A stretch of 64,000 bases of DNA from Mesorhizobium sp. WSM4313 (lineage in GTDB: Bacteria; Pseudomonadota; Alphaproteobacteria; Rhizobiales; Rhizobiaceae), in the NCBI RefSeq assembly GCF_002294725.1, contig NZ_NSFT01000001.1, forward strand, positions 868,001 to 932,000, written 5' to 3'. Of this stretch, positions 38,273 through 47,840 are shown one piece after another. The translations under genes and the position numbers were made by a program. Position 1 is the stretch's first letter. Each line of letters opens with the position of its first letter. The notes beneath the pieces are model-generated. The model saw nothing but the letters and a program-made list of their open reading frames with translations, was not told the DNA's origin and searched no databases.

Positions 38273-38635
38273 TCAATTGCCCGAAGGCGTAAGCACCGCG
38301 CAGACGGTCGAGCGCGTCAGAAAGCGCTTCTCGCGGCCATTGTCGAGCGAGAACATCCCGCCCCTGCCCTTCACCACATCGATGATGAGATCGGTGTGCT
38401 TCCACGCCTCATATTGAGAGGCGCTGATATAGACCGGCGTATCGCCGATTTCGCCCAATTTCACGTCATTGTCGCCGATCATGAACTCGCCACGCGGGTA
38501 GCACATCGGCGAAGAGCCGTCGCAGCAGCCGCCGGACTGATGGAACAGAACCGGGCCGTGATCGGCGATGATCTCGGCAAGCAGCGCCTCGGCCTCCGGC
38601 GTGGCCGACACCTTGCTCAATGAAGGCTTGTCCAT
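38273..38635 (-). CDS. DUF779 domain protein
   Basis: 120 residues. DUF779 proteins co-occur with aldehyde dehydrogenase of the ExaC/Aldh type. HQSGGCCDGSSPMCYPRGEF holds three Cys and a His in a compact motif that could bind metal or a cofactor. KHTDLIIDVVKGRGGMFSLDNG and RKRFLTRS-like FLTRSTVC close the protein. AGGAGG-N5-ATG at 38635 fixes the start. It follows the aldehyde dehydrogenase by 64 bases, so the two are likely one operon. Confidence 0.93.
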   Translation of the reverse strand: MDKPSLSKVSATPEAEALLAEIIADHGPVLFHQSGGCCDGSSPMCYPRGEFMIGDNDVKLGEIGDTPVYISASQYEAWKHTDLIIDVVKGRGGMFSLDNGREKRFLTRSTVCAVLTPSGN

Positions 38636-38699
38636 CAAATCCTCCTCGACTGATGGGAGGACGCGGGTGGGCCGCGCCCTCCTCTTCGCCCTGGGAGGA

Positions 38700-40220
38700 T
38701 CAGAAGAAGCCGAGCTTCTTCGGGCTGTAGCTGACCAGCATGTTCTTCGTCTGCTGATAGTGGTCGAGCATCATCTTGTGCGTCTCGCGGCCGATGCCGG
38801 ATTGCTTGTAGCCGCCGAAGGCGGCATGCGCCGGATAGGCGTGATAGCAGTTGGTCCAGACACGCCCGGCCTGGATGGCGCGGCCGAAGCGGTAGCAGCG
38901 GTTCGCCTCGCGGCTCCAGATGCCGGCGCCGAGGCCGTAGAGGGTGTCGTTGGCGATCGACAGCGCCTCGTCATCGTCCTTGAAGGTCGTCACGGACACG
39001 ACGGGTCCAAAGATCTCCTCCTGGAAGATGCGCATCTTGTTGTTACCCTTGAACACGGTCGGCTTGACGTAGTAGCCGCCGGCGAGATCGCCCGGCAGAT
39101 GGTTCTGCTCTCCACCGGTCAGAACTTCGGCGCCTTCCTGGCGGCCGATGTCGAAGTAGGACAGGATCTTTTCCAGCTGCTCGCTCGAGGCCTGCGCGCC
39201 GATCATGGTGGCGGGATCGAGCGGATCGCCCTGGACGATCGCCTCGACACGCTTCAGCGCGCGCTCGATGAACTTGTCGTAGATCTTCTCATGCACCAGC
39301 GCGCGGCTGGGGCACGTGCAGACCTCGCCCTGGTTGAGCGCGAACATGACGAAGCCCTCGATCGCCTTGTCGAAGAAATCGTCGTCTTCGGCCGTCACAT
39401 CCTGGAAGAAGATGTTGGGCGACTTGCCGCCAAGCTCGAGCGTCACCGGAATGAGGTTGTGGCTGGCATATTGCGAGATCAGGCGGCCCGTGGTCGTCTC
39501 GCCGGTGAAGGCGATCTTGGCGATGCGGTTCGACGAGGCGAGCGGCTTGCCGGCCTCAAGGCCGAAGCCGTTGACGATGTTGAGCACGCCTTCTGGCAAG
39601 AGGTCACCGATGAGGTCGGCCCACAGCATGATCGTGGCGGGTGTCTGCTCGGCGGGCTTCAGCACCACGCAATTGCCGGCGGCGAGCGCCGGCGCCAGCT
39701 TCCACACCGCCATCAGCAGCGGGAAGTTCCACGGAATGATCTGGCCGACAACACCGAGCGGCTCATGGAAATGGTAGGCGACGGTGTCGTGGTCGATTTC
39801 GGAGATCGAGCCTTCCTGGCTGCGCAGCACGCCGGCGAAATAGCGGAAATGGTCGATGGCCAGAGGCAGGTCGGCGGCGGTCGTCTCGCGGATCGGCTTG
39901 CCATTGTCCCAGGTCTCGGCGAGCGCCAGCAGGTCGAGATTGTCTTCCATGCGATCGGCGATGCGGTTGAGGATCAGCGCGCGAGCCGCGGGGCTGGTCT
40001 TGCCCCAGGCGTCCTTGGCCTTGTGGGCGGCATCAAGCGCGGCCTCGATGTCATTTGCGTCCGACCGGGCAATTTCGCAGAGCGGCCGGCCGGTGACCGG
40101 CGAGATGTTGTCGAAATATCTGCCGGAGAGCGGCGCCGCCCATTTGCCGCCGATAAAGTTGTCGTAGCGCTTGGCGAAAGGAACCTTGGCCGTACGCGAG
40201 AATTCCACCTTGTTCATCAC
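38700..40220 (-). CDS. NAD-dependent aldehyde dehydrogenase
   Basis: 506 residues, ExaC/AldA class, the usual length. Seen are [31 protein letters not shown] (NAD), [14 protein letters not shown] with the catalytic Glu, and [15 protein letters not shown] with catalytic Cys (CTCPSR type). [20 protein letters not shown] and the C-terminal KKLGFF are typical of acetaldehyde/chloroacetaldehyde dehydrogenases. TTGGGAGGCA precedes ATG 40220. Ethanol or other alcohol oxidation is the likely setting. DUF779 follows; an AcoR-like activator precedes. Confidence 0.94.
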   Translation of the reverse strand: MMNKVEFSRTAKVPFAKRYDNFIGGKWAAPLSGRYFDNISPVTGRPLCEIARSDANDIEAALDAAHKAKDAWGKTSPAARALILNRIADRMEDNLDLLALAETWDNGKPIRETTAADLPLAIDHFRYFAGVLRSQEGSISEIDHDTVAYHFHEPLGVVGQIIPWNFPLLMAVWKLAPALAAGNCVVLKPAEQTPATIMLWADLIGDLLPEGVLNIVNGFGLEAGKPLASSNRIAKIAFTGETTTGRLISQYASHNLIPVTLELGGKSPNIFFQDVTAEDDDFFDKAIEGFVMFALNQGEVCTCPSRALVHEKIYDKFIERALKRVEAIVQGDPLDPATMIGAQASSEQLEKILSYFDIGRQEGAEVLTGGEQNHLPGDLAGGYYVKPTVFKGNNKMRIFQEEIFGPVVSVTTFKDDDEALSIANDTLYGLGAGIWSREANRCYRFGRAIQAGRVWTNCYHAYPAHAAFGGYKQSGIGRETHKMMLDHYQQTKNMLVSYSPKKLGFF

Positions 40221-40320
40221 TGCCTCCCAATGAGCACGCCGCGGGATGCGGCGCTATGGGAGGAAGGGTTGCGGATCGGCACTGGCTTGTCAGCCCGGGG
40301 CTGGATGATCGTGGCGCCCG

Positions 40321-40342
40321 ACTGTCGCAGAACTGCGACAGT
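40321..40342. promoter_or_regulatory. Perfect 10-bp inverted repeat, probable activator site for the aldehyde dehydrogenase
   Basis: ACTGTCGCAG-AA-CTGCGACAGT is perfectly symmetric. It lies in the 133-base gap between the AcoR-like regulator and its presumed target, 101-122 bases before the dehydrogenase ATG. That position suits an upstream activator site. TGTCGC/GCGACA half sites are what I recall for this activator class. Confidence 0.65.
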
Positions 40343-40353
40343 CCGGTCTGCAA

Positions 40354-41367
40354 TCAATGCGGGCGGCGAATGTCGAAGCGGGCGAGCTTGCGATGCAGGG
40401 TGGCGCGGGAGATGCCGAGGTTCTGCGCGGCGGCCGAGACGTTGCCGCCGGCGCGCGCCAGCGCCCGCTGAACCACACCGCGCTCGGCATCGTCCAAATC
40501 CTCAGCGGTCTTTGCGCAGTCGCCGAGAATATCGGTGGCAAGCAGTCCTCTGGCCAGCGCCTCCCGCGTTATGCCGAGACCAAGACGGGCAGAGCGCGTC
40601 GCGCCGATCACAAGATCATCCGAATCGACCGCTATCAGCGCACCGGCGCTGCGCTCGGTGACGGGTGCGAGCAAGATGCGGGCATCCGAAAACACCATGC
40701 GGAAATTTTCCGCTTCGATCCGGCGCGCGGCGTCGCCCACGGCAACCGCGATGAGCTGCACAAAGCCCTCGGTCAGGTCCGACCGGCAGGACGAGACATC
40801 GAGCGCCGCCGCCAGATTGCCTTCATGATCATAGACCGGCGCCGTGGTGCAGCTCAGCAGCGTGTTGCGGGAGAAGAAATGCTGATCGCGGTGGATGGTC
40901 AGAGCGCGCTGGTCGGCGATGCAGGTGCCGATGCCGTTGGTGCCTTCGCTGTCCTCGCTCCAGACGGTGCCGGTCCACAGGCCCCATTCATCGAATGTCT
41001 CGTCGTCCGCGACGGCGCCCCGTCGCTCGACCGGGATGCCGTCGCGATCCGCCAGCATGACGCAGCAGCCGACGCCGCCCACGGCGAGGTAGAGCCGATT
41101 GAGGCTGGGTTCGGCCGCGCGGATCAGCCGCTCCATGCGCTGCCTCGTGAGCCCGAGCTCGCCTTCGGTCAGTCGCCGCGGCGCCGTGCGTGCTGCGGGA
41201 TCCAGGCCGTGCAATTGGAGGGATCGCCGCCACGAGGCGACGACCGCCGAATGGGCTGCATCGCTCTTGGCGACCGAGGCCTGGACCTGGTCCGCGTGCA
41301 CGGCTGGTTGCCGTCCGATCAACTTAATCCTCCCGGTGAGCGGAACCTCCTGCCGCTCCGCCATCAT
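40354..41367 (-). CDS. AcoR-like transcriptional activator (GAF + Fis-type HTH, no AAA+ domain)
   Basis: 337 residues. A GAF sensor domain covers about residues 60-210 (LYLAVGGVGCCVMLADRDG, SEDSEGTNGIGTCIADQRAL). The C-terminus is a Fis-family helix-turn-helix (RALARAGGNVSAAAQNLGIS, then RATLHRKLARF). The sigma-54 AAA+ activator domain that defines full-length AcoR is missing and the middle is a short linker, so it probably works with a sigma-70-type polymerase. The gene precedes an aldehyde dehydrogenase, in line with sensing alcohols or aldehydes. The start is ATGATG; the ribosome site is weak. Confidence 0.88.
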   Translation of the reverse strand: MMAERQEVPLTGRIKLIGRQPAVHADQVQASVAKSDAAHSAVVASWRRSLQLHGLDPAARTAPRRLTEGELGLTRQRMERLIRAAEPSLNRLYLAVGGVGCCVMLADRDGIPVERRGAVADDETFDEWGLWTGTVWSEDSEGTNGIGTCIADQRALTIHRDQHFFSRNTLLSCTTAPVYDHEGNLAAALDVSSCRSDLTEGFVQLIAVAVGDAARRIEAENFRMVFSDARILLAPVTERSAGALIAVDSDDLVIGATRSARLGLGITREALARGLLATDILGDCAKTAEDLDDAERGVVQRALARAGGNVSAAAQNLGISRATLHRKLARFDIRRPH

Positions 41368-41563
41368 GCTCGGTAGACTATTCCGCTACCAGTTGCGGGT
41401 CAGCTTTCGATAGAACGCCGGCCGGAACGCGTATTGATCTTGCGCAATTCCCGACGAAAAACGCTACGCGTGTCCTGGAGCCGCGCTGGAATCCTAAAGG
41501 TCGCGGTTCGTCCGCGCCATTGGACGTTGGTTTAAGGCGGATCGAGGCGAGGTTCCGCCGTGG

Positions 41564-42424
41564 TCAGTTGGCGGCCGCCTTCGGCTTCGACGAGCCGATC
41601 ATCTTCCAGTTCTTGTAGAAGACCGAATTGATACGCTCCACGCTGACGGAGACGATGGCGAGAAGGCCCGCGATCAGCCTCGGAAACGGAGACGGGCGGA
41701 TGATGTCGACGAAGACGCAGTAGCGGCGGCCGTCATATTCGTTGACCGAGCGGTGGAACAGCGTGTCGTCGAAGATAAACAGGGGATTGTCATACCAGTA
41801 GTTCTTCTTGCTGCCGCACTGGACGAAGATCTCGGCCTTCACCGGTATCAGATTGTAGAGGATGCGCAGGCTGAGCCTGAGCGGACCGAAATGCCAGGAC
41901 GTCGATTCGCGCTTGCTGAAAACGGATACCGCGATCGTCTTGATGTATTTGTAGTCCTTGTTGAATTCGGGGACGTTGTCGATCTTGTGCTTGCCGTACC
42001 ACTGGTAGACATACATGCCGCGGCGGCCGGCGCCGAAATTGGCATCGATATCGGCGATGATCTCGTCCTTGCGCGCCTTGAAGACGCCCAGCACCTCGTT
42101 GATCTCGCGCTGATAATCCTCGGGGAACTGCTCGGGCTTCCAGACGCCGGGGTTGCGGTAGCTGAGAAGGTCGACGATCAGATTGAACGGCGACAACAGC
42201 CAGGTGAACAGGCCGTTGCCGAGGAAGTAGCGCTCGAACAGGTTCTGGTTCTTCTGGTCGTTGCGCATGACATCGATCAGGCCGCAAACGACCCAGATGG
42301 TGGTCAGGATTGGGATGAAGTAGAAGGCGAGCGCGAGAACTACGACGGCGATGGCGGCCTTGCGGAGCGTCTTGACGGTTTGCTTTGTCATTGTCATTCG
42401 CGCGGGAGCGCGATCCTGTTCCAT
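41564..42424 (-). CDS. Aspartyl/asparaginyl beta-hydroxylase family, membrane-anchored
   Basis: 286 residues. Fe(II)/2-oxoglutarate dioxygenase of the AspH/OlsD type. One or two N-terminal membrane segments lie at residues about 20-45 (AAIAVVVLALAFYFIPILTT). The catalytic domain has STSWHFGPLRLSLRILYNLI (first His), IFDDTLFHRSVNEYDGRRYC (second His) and VFVDIIRPSPF. In rhizobia and Burkholderia related proteins hydroxylate ornithine-lipid chains or lipid A fatty acids; that is an inference here. The start is unsure: ATG 42424 or ATG 42397 (MTMTKQ), neither with a strong ribosome site. Confidence 0.85.
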   Translation of the reverse strand: MEQDRAPARMTMTKQTVKTLRKAAIAVVVLALAFYFIPILTTIWVVCGLIDVMRNDQKNQNLFERYFLGNGLFTWLLSPFNLIVDLLSYRNPGVWKPEQFPEDYQREINEVLGVFKARKDEIIADIDANFGAGRRGMYVYQWYGKHKIDNVPEFNKDYKYIKTIAVSVFSKRESTSWHFGPLRLSLRILYNLIPVKAEIFVQCGSKKNYWYDNPLFIFDDTLFHRSVNEYDGRRYCVFVDIIRPSPFPRLIAGLLAIVSVSVERINSVFYKNWKMIGSSKPKAAAN

Positions 42425-42560
42425 GGGACAACATCACGGCGACCCCCGCCAGCCGTGCGTCTTGATAGGATTTTTTGTTTCCCGGCACAATGCCGCAGCA
42501 GGTGTGGTCCACCACAACGCGGCTTCGCGTCGAAGCGGGCCGACCGCCGGGCCGCGCAAC

Positions 42561-43871
42561 TCAGCTGTTCCGTTCGCTGCGCAGCTTCGCCCAGTATTCC
42601 AGCCGCTTGCGGATATCGCGCTCGAAACCGCGTTCCGGCGGATCGTAGAAAGTGCGCCGGCCCATCTTCTCCGGAAAATAGTCCTGGCCTGAAAACGCCT
42701 CCGGCTCGTCATGGTCGTAGCGATAGCCGGCGCCGTAATCCTCCTGCTTCATCAGCTTGGTCGGCGCGTTGAGGATATGCTTGGGCGGCAGCAGCGAGCC
42801 GAACTCCTTGGCTGCCGCGGTCGCGGCCTTGAAGGCAGTGTAGACCGCGTTCGATTTCGGCGCCGTGGCGAGATAAACGGCGGCCTGGGCGAAGGCGAGC
42901 TCGCCCTCGGGCGAGCCAAGATAGTCATAGGCGTCCTTGGCCGCATTGGCGACGACAAGCGCCTGAGGATCGGCGAGCCCGATATCCTCTATCGCCATGC
43001 GCACCAGCCGGCGGCCAAGATAGAGCGGATCCTCGCCGGCATCGAACATGCGGGCAAGATAGTAGAGCGCCGCATCCGGATCGGAGCCGCGCACCGATTT
43101 ATGCAACGCCGAGATCAGATTGTAATGGCCGTCCTGGCCCTTGTCGTAGATCGGCGCTCGGCGCTGGATGACGCGTTGCAGGCCTTCCGGGCCGAACACC
43201 TCGCCTTTCTTGGCGGCGCGCCAGACTTCCTCGGCCAGCGTCAGCGAGGCGCGGCCGTCGCCATCCGCCATGCGGATCAGCATCGCGCGCGCCTCTTCGT
43301 CGAGTGGCAGCGCCCTGCCCTCGGTCTCTTCCGCCCGGGCCAGAAGCTTGGCGATGCTGTCCTCGCCCAGCGAGCGGAACACCAGCACACGCGCGCGCGA
43401 CAGAAGCGCTGCATTGAGCTCAAAGGACGGGTTCTCCGTCGTGGCGCCGACCAGCACCACCGTGCCGTCTTCCATCACCGGCAAAAAACCGTCCTGCTGG
43501 GCGCGGTTGAAGCGATGGATCTCGTCGACGAAGAGCAGCGTCTGGCGGCCGTTGGCGCGCCTGAGCTTCGCCGCCTCGAACACTTTCTTGAGGTCCGCGA
43601 CACCGGAAAACACGGCCGAGATCTGCTCGAAGGCAAGGTTGGTCTCACCGGCGAGCAGCCGCGCCACTGTCGTCTTGCCGGTGCCGGGGGGACCCCAGAA
43701 GATCATCGAGCCGAGTGAGCCCGAATCGATCAGCCTGGTCAGCGCGCCGTCAGGTCCGGTCAGATGCTCTTGCCCGATGACCTCGCCGAGGTTTTTTGGG
43801 CGCAACCGATCGGCCAGCGGCCGCCCGGGCGGCGCCTTTTCCGGCTCATCGGAACTGAACAGATCTGCCAT
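42561..43871 (-). CDS. rarA: Replication-associated recombination protein A (MgsA/RarA ATPase)
   Basis: 436 residues. AAA+ ATPase of the clamp-loader clade, acting at stalled replication forks. Seen are the Walker A GPPGTGKTTVARLLAGET, Walker B LLFVDEIHRFNRAQQDG, sensor 1 LVGATTENPSFELN, and a C-terminal MgsA tetramerisation domain (LISALHKSVRGSDPDAALYY). PLADRLRPKNLGEVIGQEHL begins the ATPase. The HtrA-type protease gene lies upstream on the same strand, 130 bases away, with a partial repeat in the gap. Confidence 0.96.
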   Translation of the reverse strand: MADLFSSDEPEKAPPGRPLADRLRPKNLGEVIGQEHLTGPDGALTRLIDSGSLGSMIFWGPPGTGKTTVARLLAGETNLAFEQISAVFSGVADLKKVFEAAKLRRANGRQTLLFVDEIHRFNRAQQDGFLPVMEDGTVVLVGATTENPSFELNAALLSRARVLVFRSLGEDSIAKLLARAEETEGRALPLDEEARAMLIRMADGDGRASLTLAEEVWRAAKKGEVFGPEGLQRVIQRRAPIYDKGQDGHYNLISALHKSVRGSDPDAALYYLARMFDAGEDPLYLGRRLVRMAIEDIGLADPQALVVANAAKDAYDYLGSPEGELAFAQAAVYLATAPKSNAVYTAFKAATAAAKEFGSLLPPKHILNAPTKLMKQEDYGAGYRYDHDEPEAFSGQDYFPEKMGRRTFYDPPERGFERDIRKRLEYWAKLRSERNS

Positions 43872-43971
43872 GCAAGTCTTTTGGTTGAAACGCGATTCCG
43901 CTCTTTTGCGAGCACCATCTTATCCGAACGCCGGTTCTCACTTTTTGCTACGCCGGCCTTCGGTTCGGGAT

Positions 43972-43987
43972 CATGATCATGCTCTAA
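43972..43987. repeat. Fragment of the intergenic mosaic repeat
   Basis: ATCATGATCATGCTCT carries the CATGCTCT end of the repeat found at 19412 and 50385, next to a TGATCA palindrome. It looks like a truncated copy in the protease-rarA gap. Weak support because it is short. Confidence 0.35.
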
Positions 43988-44001
43988 ATGGGCAGATCGC
44001 C

Positions 44002-45489
44002 TCAATAACGCAACACCTGGCGCAGTATCTGCCCGCCGCGCTCGACGGTAAAGCGCCACCAGCGCGTGTCCTGCTGGGCAACCTGCGCCAGTGTCGCCGC
44101 GGTCTCGATGGTGGTGCCGTTCACCTCGCGCACGATATCGCCCGGCTGGAAACCGAAATCGGCGGCCGGCGAATCGCGGCTGATATCGATGACGGTGACG
44201 CCCTTGAGATCGGTGCGCAGGCCAAGCCGCTGGGCAAGCCTGGGCGACAGTTCCGCCACCTTGGCGCCGGAAAAGGGACTGCGGCCACGCAAGGTGACCT
44301 CGCTGGGCTTGGCGCCTTCCGGCGCGCGCTCCAGCGGAATCTCCAACGTCGCCTGCTGCCCCTTGCTCAGCACGGCGAAGGTCGCCTTGGTGCCGATCGA
44401 CAGCGTCGCCATGCGGTAGTCGAGCGCCTCGATGCTTTCGACCGGCGTGTTGTTGAGCGACAGGATGACGTCGCCAGGCTTCAGGCCGGCCTTGCCGGCA
44501 GGCCCGGTGGCGTCCACGGACGACACCAATGCGCCGGTGGGTTTCTCCATGCCGAGCGACTCTGCGATCTGCGGCGTCACCAGTTCGAATTCCGCTCCGA
44601 TATAGGGACGCTCGAAGAAATCGAGCCCGGCCTTGGCGGCGTCGGCGAAGGCGCGCACCATGTTCGAAGGAATGGCGAAGCCGATGCCGATCGAACCGCC
44701 GCTGCGGCTGTAGATGGCCGTGTTGATGCCGACCAGCTGGCCGCCCATGTTGATCAGCGCGCCGCCGGAGTTTCCGGGATTGATGGCGGCATCGGTCTGG
44801 ATGAAATAGCCCGAATCCGAAACGCCGATATGGCTGCGGGCGAGCGCCGAGACAATGCCGCTGGTGGTGGTCTGGCCGACACCGAACGGATTGCCGATGG
44901 CGAGCACAAGGTCGCCGACCTCAAGCGCGTCGGAATCGCCGATGGCGATCACCGGAAACGGCTTGTCGGCCGAGATCTTGAGCACCGCGAGATCGAGCGT
45001 CTCGTCCTTGAGCATGACCTTTGAGGTGAACTCGCGTCCGTCGGCGGTTGCGACCTTCACCTCGTCGGCGTCCTTGATGACGTGGAAGTTGGTGACGATC
45101 ACGCCGCTCGGATCGACCAGCACGCCGGAGCCCAGCGAGGACTGGGCGCGCGGCTGGGCACGGCCGAAGAACTCCTCGAAGAAGGGATCGCCTTCGAAGG
45201 GCGACGTCACCTTTGCGGTCTGCGAGGCATAGACATTGACGACGGCCGGCGCCGTCTGCTTGACCAGCGGCGCGAAGGAGAGCTGCACCTCCTCGCGGCC
45301 GAACGGCACGCGCTTGTCGGGGCCGGACGTGCCGTTCTCGCCTTCGACGCCATGCAACAGATCGGTCAGCACGTCGGAGAGGCCCGGGTCGGCCGGCTTG
45401 GCGGCGTCCTCGGCAAAAGCCTGTCTTGCGGCCGGTGCCGCGGCAAAGACCGCCAGCGCGGCAACAAGAAACAGTCGTTTGAGGTGCAT
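44002..45489 (-). CDS. Periplasmic serine endoprotease, DegP/DegQ (HtrA) family
   Basis: 495 residues. Signal peptide at residues 1-27 (LKRLFLVAALAVFAAAPAAR). The trypsin-like domain has the triad His136 (TNFHVIKDADE), Asp167 (TLDLAVLKI) and Ser241 (INPGNSGGAL). Two PDZ domains follow (about residues 290-375, GMEKPTGALVSSVDATGPAG; and 400-490). It degrades or refolds damaged envelope proteins. GGAGGGA before ATG 45489 fixes the start. It is the only gene between rplQ and rarA. Confidence 0.95.
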   Translation of the reverse strand: MHLKRLFLVAALAVFAAAPAARQAFAEDAAKPADPGLSDVLTDLLHGVEGENGTSGPDKRVPFGREEVQLSFAPLVKQTAPAVVNVYASQTAKVTSPFEGDPFFEEFFGRAQPRAQSSLGSGVLVDPSGVIVTNFHVIKDADEVKVATADGREFTSKVMLKDETLDLAVLKISADKPFPVIAIGDSDALEVGDLVLAIGNPFGVGQTTTSGIVSALARSHIGVSDSGYFIQTDAAINPGNSGGALINMGGQLVGINTAIYSRSGGSIGIGFAIPSNMVRAFADAAKAGLDFFERPYIGAEFELVTPQIAESLGMEKPTGALVSSVDATGPAGKAGLKPGDVILSLNNTPVESIEALDYRMATLSIGTKATFAVLSKGQQATLEIPLERAPEGAKPSEVTLRGRSPFSGAKVAELSPRLAQRLGLRTDLKGVTVIDISRDSPAADFGFQPGDIVREVNGTTIETAATLAQVAQQDTRWWRFTVERGGQILRQVLRY

Positions 45490-45633
45490 TCTCGAATCCC
45501 TCCAGATAGGGCGCCATTGTCTCGACGAATGTGCAGAATGAAAGGCTAATGCACACAAATGCGACACTTGTCGCGCAAAAGCTTGAGCCTGGGCGTGAAA
45601 TTCCGCTCACCCGCTCAAACCTGCTCCAAATGC

Positions 45634-45653
45634 AAAAGGGGCCCGTGGGCCCC
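45634..45653 (-). terminator. Terminator at the end of the ribosomal superoperon
   Basis: GGGGCCC and GGGCCCC form a 7-bp stem around GT, with TTTTGCATTT following on the minus strand. It lies 27 bases after the rplQ stop and ends the spc-alpha transcript. Confidence 0.7.
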
Positions 45654-45679
45654 TCGAAGTCATTGACGAAACAGCGGCC

Positions 45680-46111
45680 TCAGGCGGCCGCGGCTTCCTC
45701 GTTGGCGCTCTCAGCCTCGATGCGGGCGCGGTCGGCGGCGCCCTTGGCCGAGGTATCGCGATCGACGAATTCGATCACCGCCATCGCGGCGTTGTCGCCC
45801 TTGCGGAAGCCCGCCTTCATGATGCGCAGATAGCCGCCATTGCGGGTGGCGTAGCGCGGGGCGATGGTCTCGAACAGACGCTTGACGACGCCTTCATTGC
45901 CGATCTGCGCGATCACCTGGCGGCGGGCGTGCAGGTCGCCGCGCTTGCCGAGCGTCACGAGCTTCTCGACGATCGGACGCAGGTCCTTCGCCTTCGGCAA
46001 GGTGGTGACGATCTGCTCGTGCTCGATCAGCGACACGGCGAGATTGGCGAACATCGACTTGCGGTGGCTGATGCTGCGGGCGAAACGACGGCCTTTGAAA
46101 CCGTGGCGCAT
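45680..46111 (-). CDS. rplQ: 50S ribosomal protein L17
   Basis: 143 residues. Starts [20 protein letters not shown], the canonical L17 start with HRKSM. The body runs to about residue 120 ([12 protein letters not shown]); an acidic, Ala-rich tail of some 20 residues follows ([12 protein letters not shown]), an extension also seen in other alphaproteobacteria. Binds 23S rRNA near the exit tunnel. Last gene of the alpha operon, 104 bases after rpoA. Confidence 0.98.
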   Translation of the reverse strand: MRHGFKGRRFARSISHRKSMFANLAVSLIEHEQIVTTLPKAKDLRPIVEKLVTLGKRGDLHARRQVIAQIGNEGVVKRLFETIAPRYATRNGGYLRIMKAGFRKGDNAAMAVIEFVDRDTSAKGAADRARIEAESANEEAAAA

Positions 46112-46215
46112 GGCTCTTTTCCTTCTTCAGTTGTTCAAGAGGCCACGGCCTCTGATGGTTTTCCGCATGACCGTCGGATCGAGCGACTCTCGCCGCCGAT
46201 CCTTGGAATTCATGC

Positions 46216-47226
46216 TCAATATTGGTCTTCGTAACGCTTGGCGAGGTCTTCGATGTTTTCCGGCGGCCAGTCCGGCACTTCCATGCCGAGATGGAGGCCC
46301 ATGGCCGCCAGCACTTCCTTGATCTCGTTCAGCGACTTGCGGCCGAAGTTCGGGGTGCGCAGCATCTCGGCTTCGGTCTTCTGGATCAGGTCGCCGATGT
46401 AGACGATGTTGTCGTTCTTCAGGCAGTTGGCCGAACGCACCGAAAGCTCGAGCTCGTCGACCTTCTTGAGCAGCGCCGGGTTGAAGGCGAGCTCGGTGAC
46501 GGCCTCGGTGGCGACTTCCTTCTGCGGCTCGTCGAAGTTGACGAACAGGCCAAGCTGGTCCTGCAGGATGCGGGCAGCGAAAGCGACCGCGTCCTCGCCC
46601 GAGATCGAGCCGTTGGTCTCGATCGTCATGGTCAGCTTGTCATAGTCGAGAACCTGGCCCTCGCGGGTATTCTCGACCTTGTAGGAGACCTTCTTGACCG
46701 GCGAATAGAGGCTGTCGACCGGGATCAGCCCGATCGGCGCGTCCTCGGCGCGGTTGCGCTCGGCCGGCACATAGCCCTTGCCGGTGTCGACGGTGAACTC
46801 CATGCGGATCTCGGCACCCTCGTCCAGCGTGCAGATCACGTGGTCGGGGTTGAGGATCTCGACGTCGCCGACCGTCTGGATGTCGCCGGCGAGCACGGCG
46901 CCCGGGCCCTGCTTGCGCACGACCATGCGCTTGGGGCCATCGCCTTCCATGCGGATGGCGATTTCCTTGATGTTGAGCACGATGTCGGTCACGTCCTCGC
47001 GCACGCCGGCGATGGACGAGAATTCATGCAGTACGCCGTCGATCTGCACGGCGGTCACAGCCGCGCCGCGCAGCGAAGACAGAAGCACGCGCCGCAGCGC
47101 GTTGCCCAGCGTCAGGCCAAAGCCGCGTTCGAGCGGCTCGGCCACCAGCGTGGTCAGCGTCTTCTTCTTCGACGAGAACTCGATCTTGTTCGGCTTGATC
47201 AGTTCCTGCCAGTTTTTCTGGATCAT
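46216..47226 (-). CDS. rpoA: DNA-directed RNA polymerase, alpha subunit
   Basis: 336 residues, standard. The N-terminal dimerisation domain ([20 protein letters not shown], about residue 40) assembles beta and beta-prime. The C-terminal domain ([20 protein letters not shown], about residue 265, and [15 protein letters not shown]) binds UP elements and activators. ATG 47226 (MIQKNWQEL) is used; an in-frame upstream start would add an unlikely leader. The gene is in the alpha operon with rpsM, rpsK and rplQ. Confidence 0.98.
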   Translation of the reverse strand: MIQKNWQELIKPNKIEFSSKKKTLTTLVAEPLERGFGLTLGNALRRVLLSSLRGAAVTAVQIDGVLHEFSSIAGVREDVTDIVLNIKEIAIRMEGDGPKRMVVRKQGPGAVLAGDIQTVGDVEILNPDHVICTLDEGAEIRMEFTVDTGKGYVPAERNRAEDAPIGLIPVDSLYSPVKKVSYKVENTREGQVLDYDKLTMTIETNGSISGEDAVAFAARILQDQLGLFVNFDEPQKEVATEAVTELAFNPALLKKVDELELSVRSANCLKNDNIVYIGDLIQKTEAEMLRTPNFGRKSLNEIKEVLAAMGLHLGMEVPDWPPENIEDLAKRYEDQY

Positions 47227-47323
47227 AAAAGTCTTCCTTCCTTTGCCCCGCCACCATCCAATCGTGGCGGGCGACACGGAAAACCGCGGAGGAACGCCTT
47301 GGCGTTCGCGCGGCGTTTAAAAA

Positions 47324-47713
47324 TCAGACGCGGCGCTTCTTGCGCGGGCGGCAGCCATTGTGCGGGATCGGCGTCACGTCACGGATCGAGGTGATGGTGA
47401 AGCCCGCCGCCTGCAGCGCGCGGAGCGCCGATTCACGACCGGAGCCGGGTCCGCAGACCTCGACCTCGAGCATGCGCATGCCGTGTTCCTGCGCCTTCTT
47501 GGCGACGTCCTCGGCAGCCATCTGGGCTGCGAACGGGGTCGACTTGCGCGAACCCTTGAAACCCTGGGCACCGGCCGACGACCAGGCGATCGAATTGCCC
47601 TGCGCGTCGGTGATGGTGATCATGGTGTTGTTGAAGGTCGAATTGACGTGGGCAACGCCCGACGAAATGTTCTTGCGTTCGCGACGGCGAACACGAGCGG
47701 CTTCCTTGGCCAT
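47324..47713 (-). CDS. rpsK: 30S ribosomal protein S11
   Basis: 129 residues, usual length. The conserved core [20 protein letters not shown] begins near residue 19, and the C-terminus [16 protein letters not shown] is the canonical end. It shapes the mRNA path near the Shine-Dalgarno helix on the platform. It lies 97 bases from rpoA and follows rpsM by 127 bases, an unusually wide gap that carries a repeat. Confidence 0.98.
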   Translation of the reverse strand: MAKEAARVRRRERKNISSGVAHVNSTFNNTMITITDAQGNSIAWSSAGAQGFKGSRKSTPFAAQMAAEDVAKKAQEHGMRMLEVEVCGPGSGRESALRALQAAGFTITSIRDVTPIPHNGCRPRKKRRV

Positions 47714-47771
47714 GGTATTCCTTTCAGTTGATCTCTACACCGCCGTAATGCCAGCGGCTCCACCTTGGAAA

Positions 47772-47837
47772 AGCGAGTAGTGAGTAGGGAATAGCGAATA
47801 GGGTCCCCTAGTCGCTAACCGCTACTCGCTATTCGCT
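47772..47837. repeat. Long inverted repeat built of short units, in the rpsM-rpsK gap
   Basis: The left arm (47772-47803) is a run of AGCGANTAG-like units (AGCGAGTAG, GAGTAGGG, AGCGAATAG). The right arm (47804-47837) is nearly its reverse complement (CTAGTCGCT, CTACTCGCT, TATTCGCT). Arms of about 32 bases differ at a few positions. It would form a long hairpin in the operon mRNA without a T run. Short repeats of this type occur between genes in rhizobia. Confidence 0.75.
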
Positions 47838-47840
47838 CAA

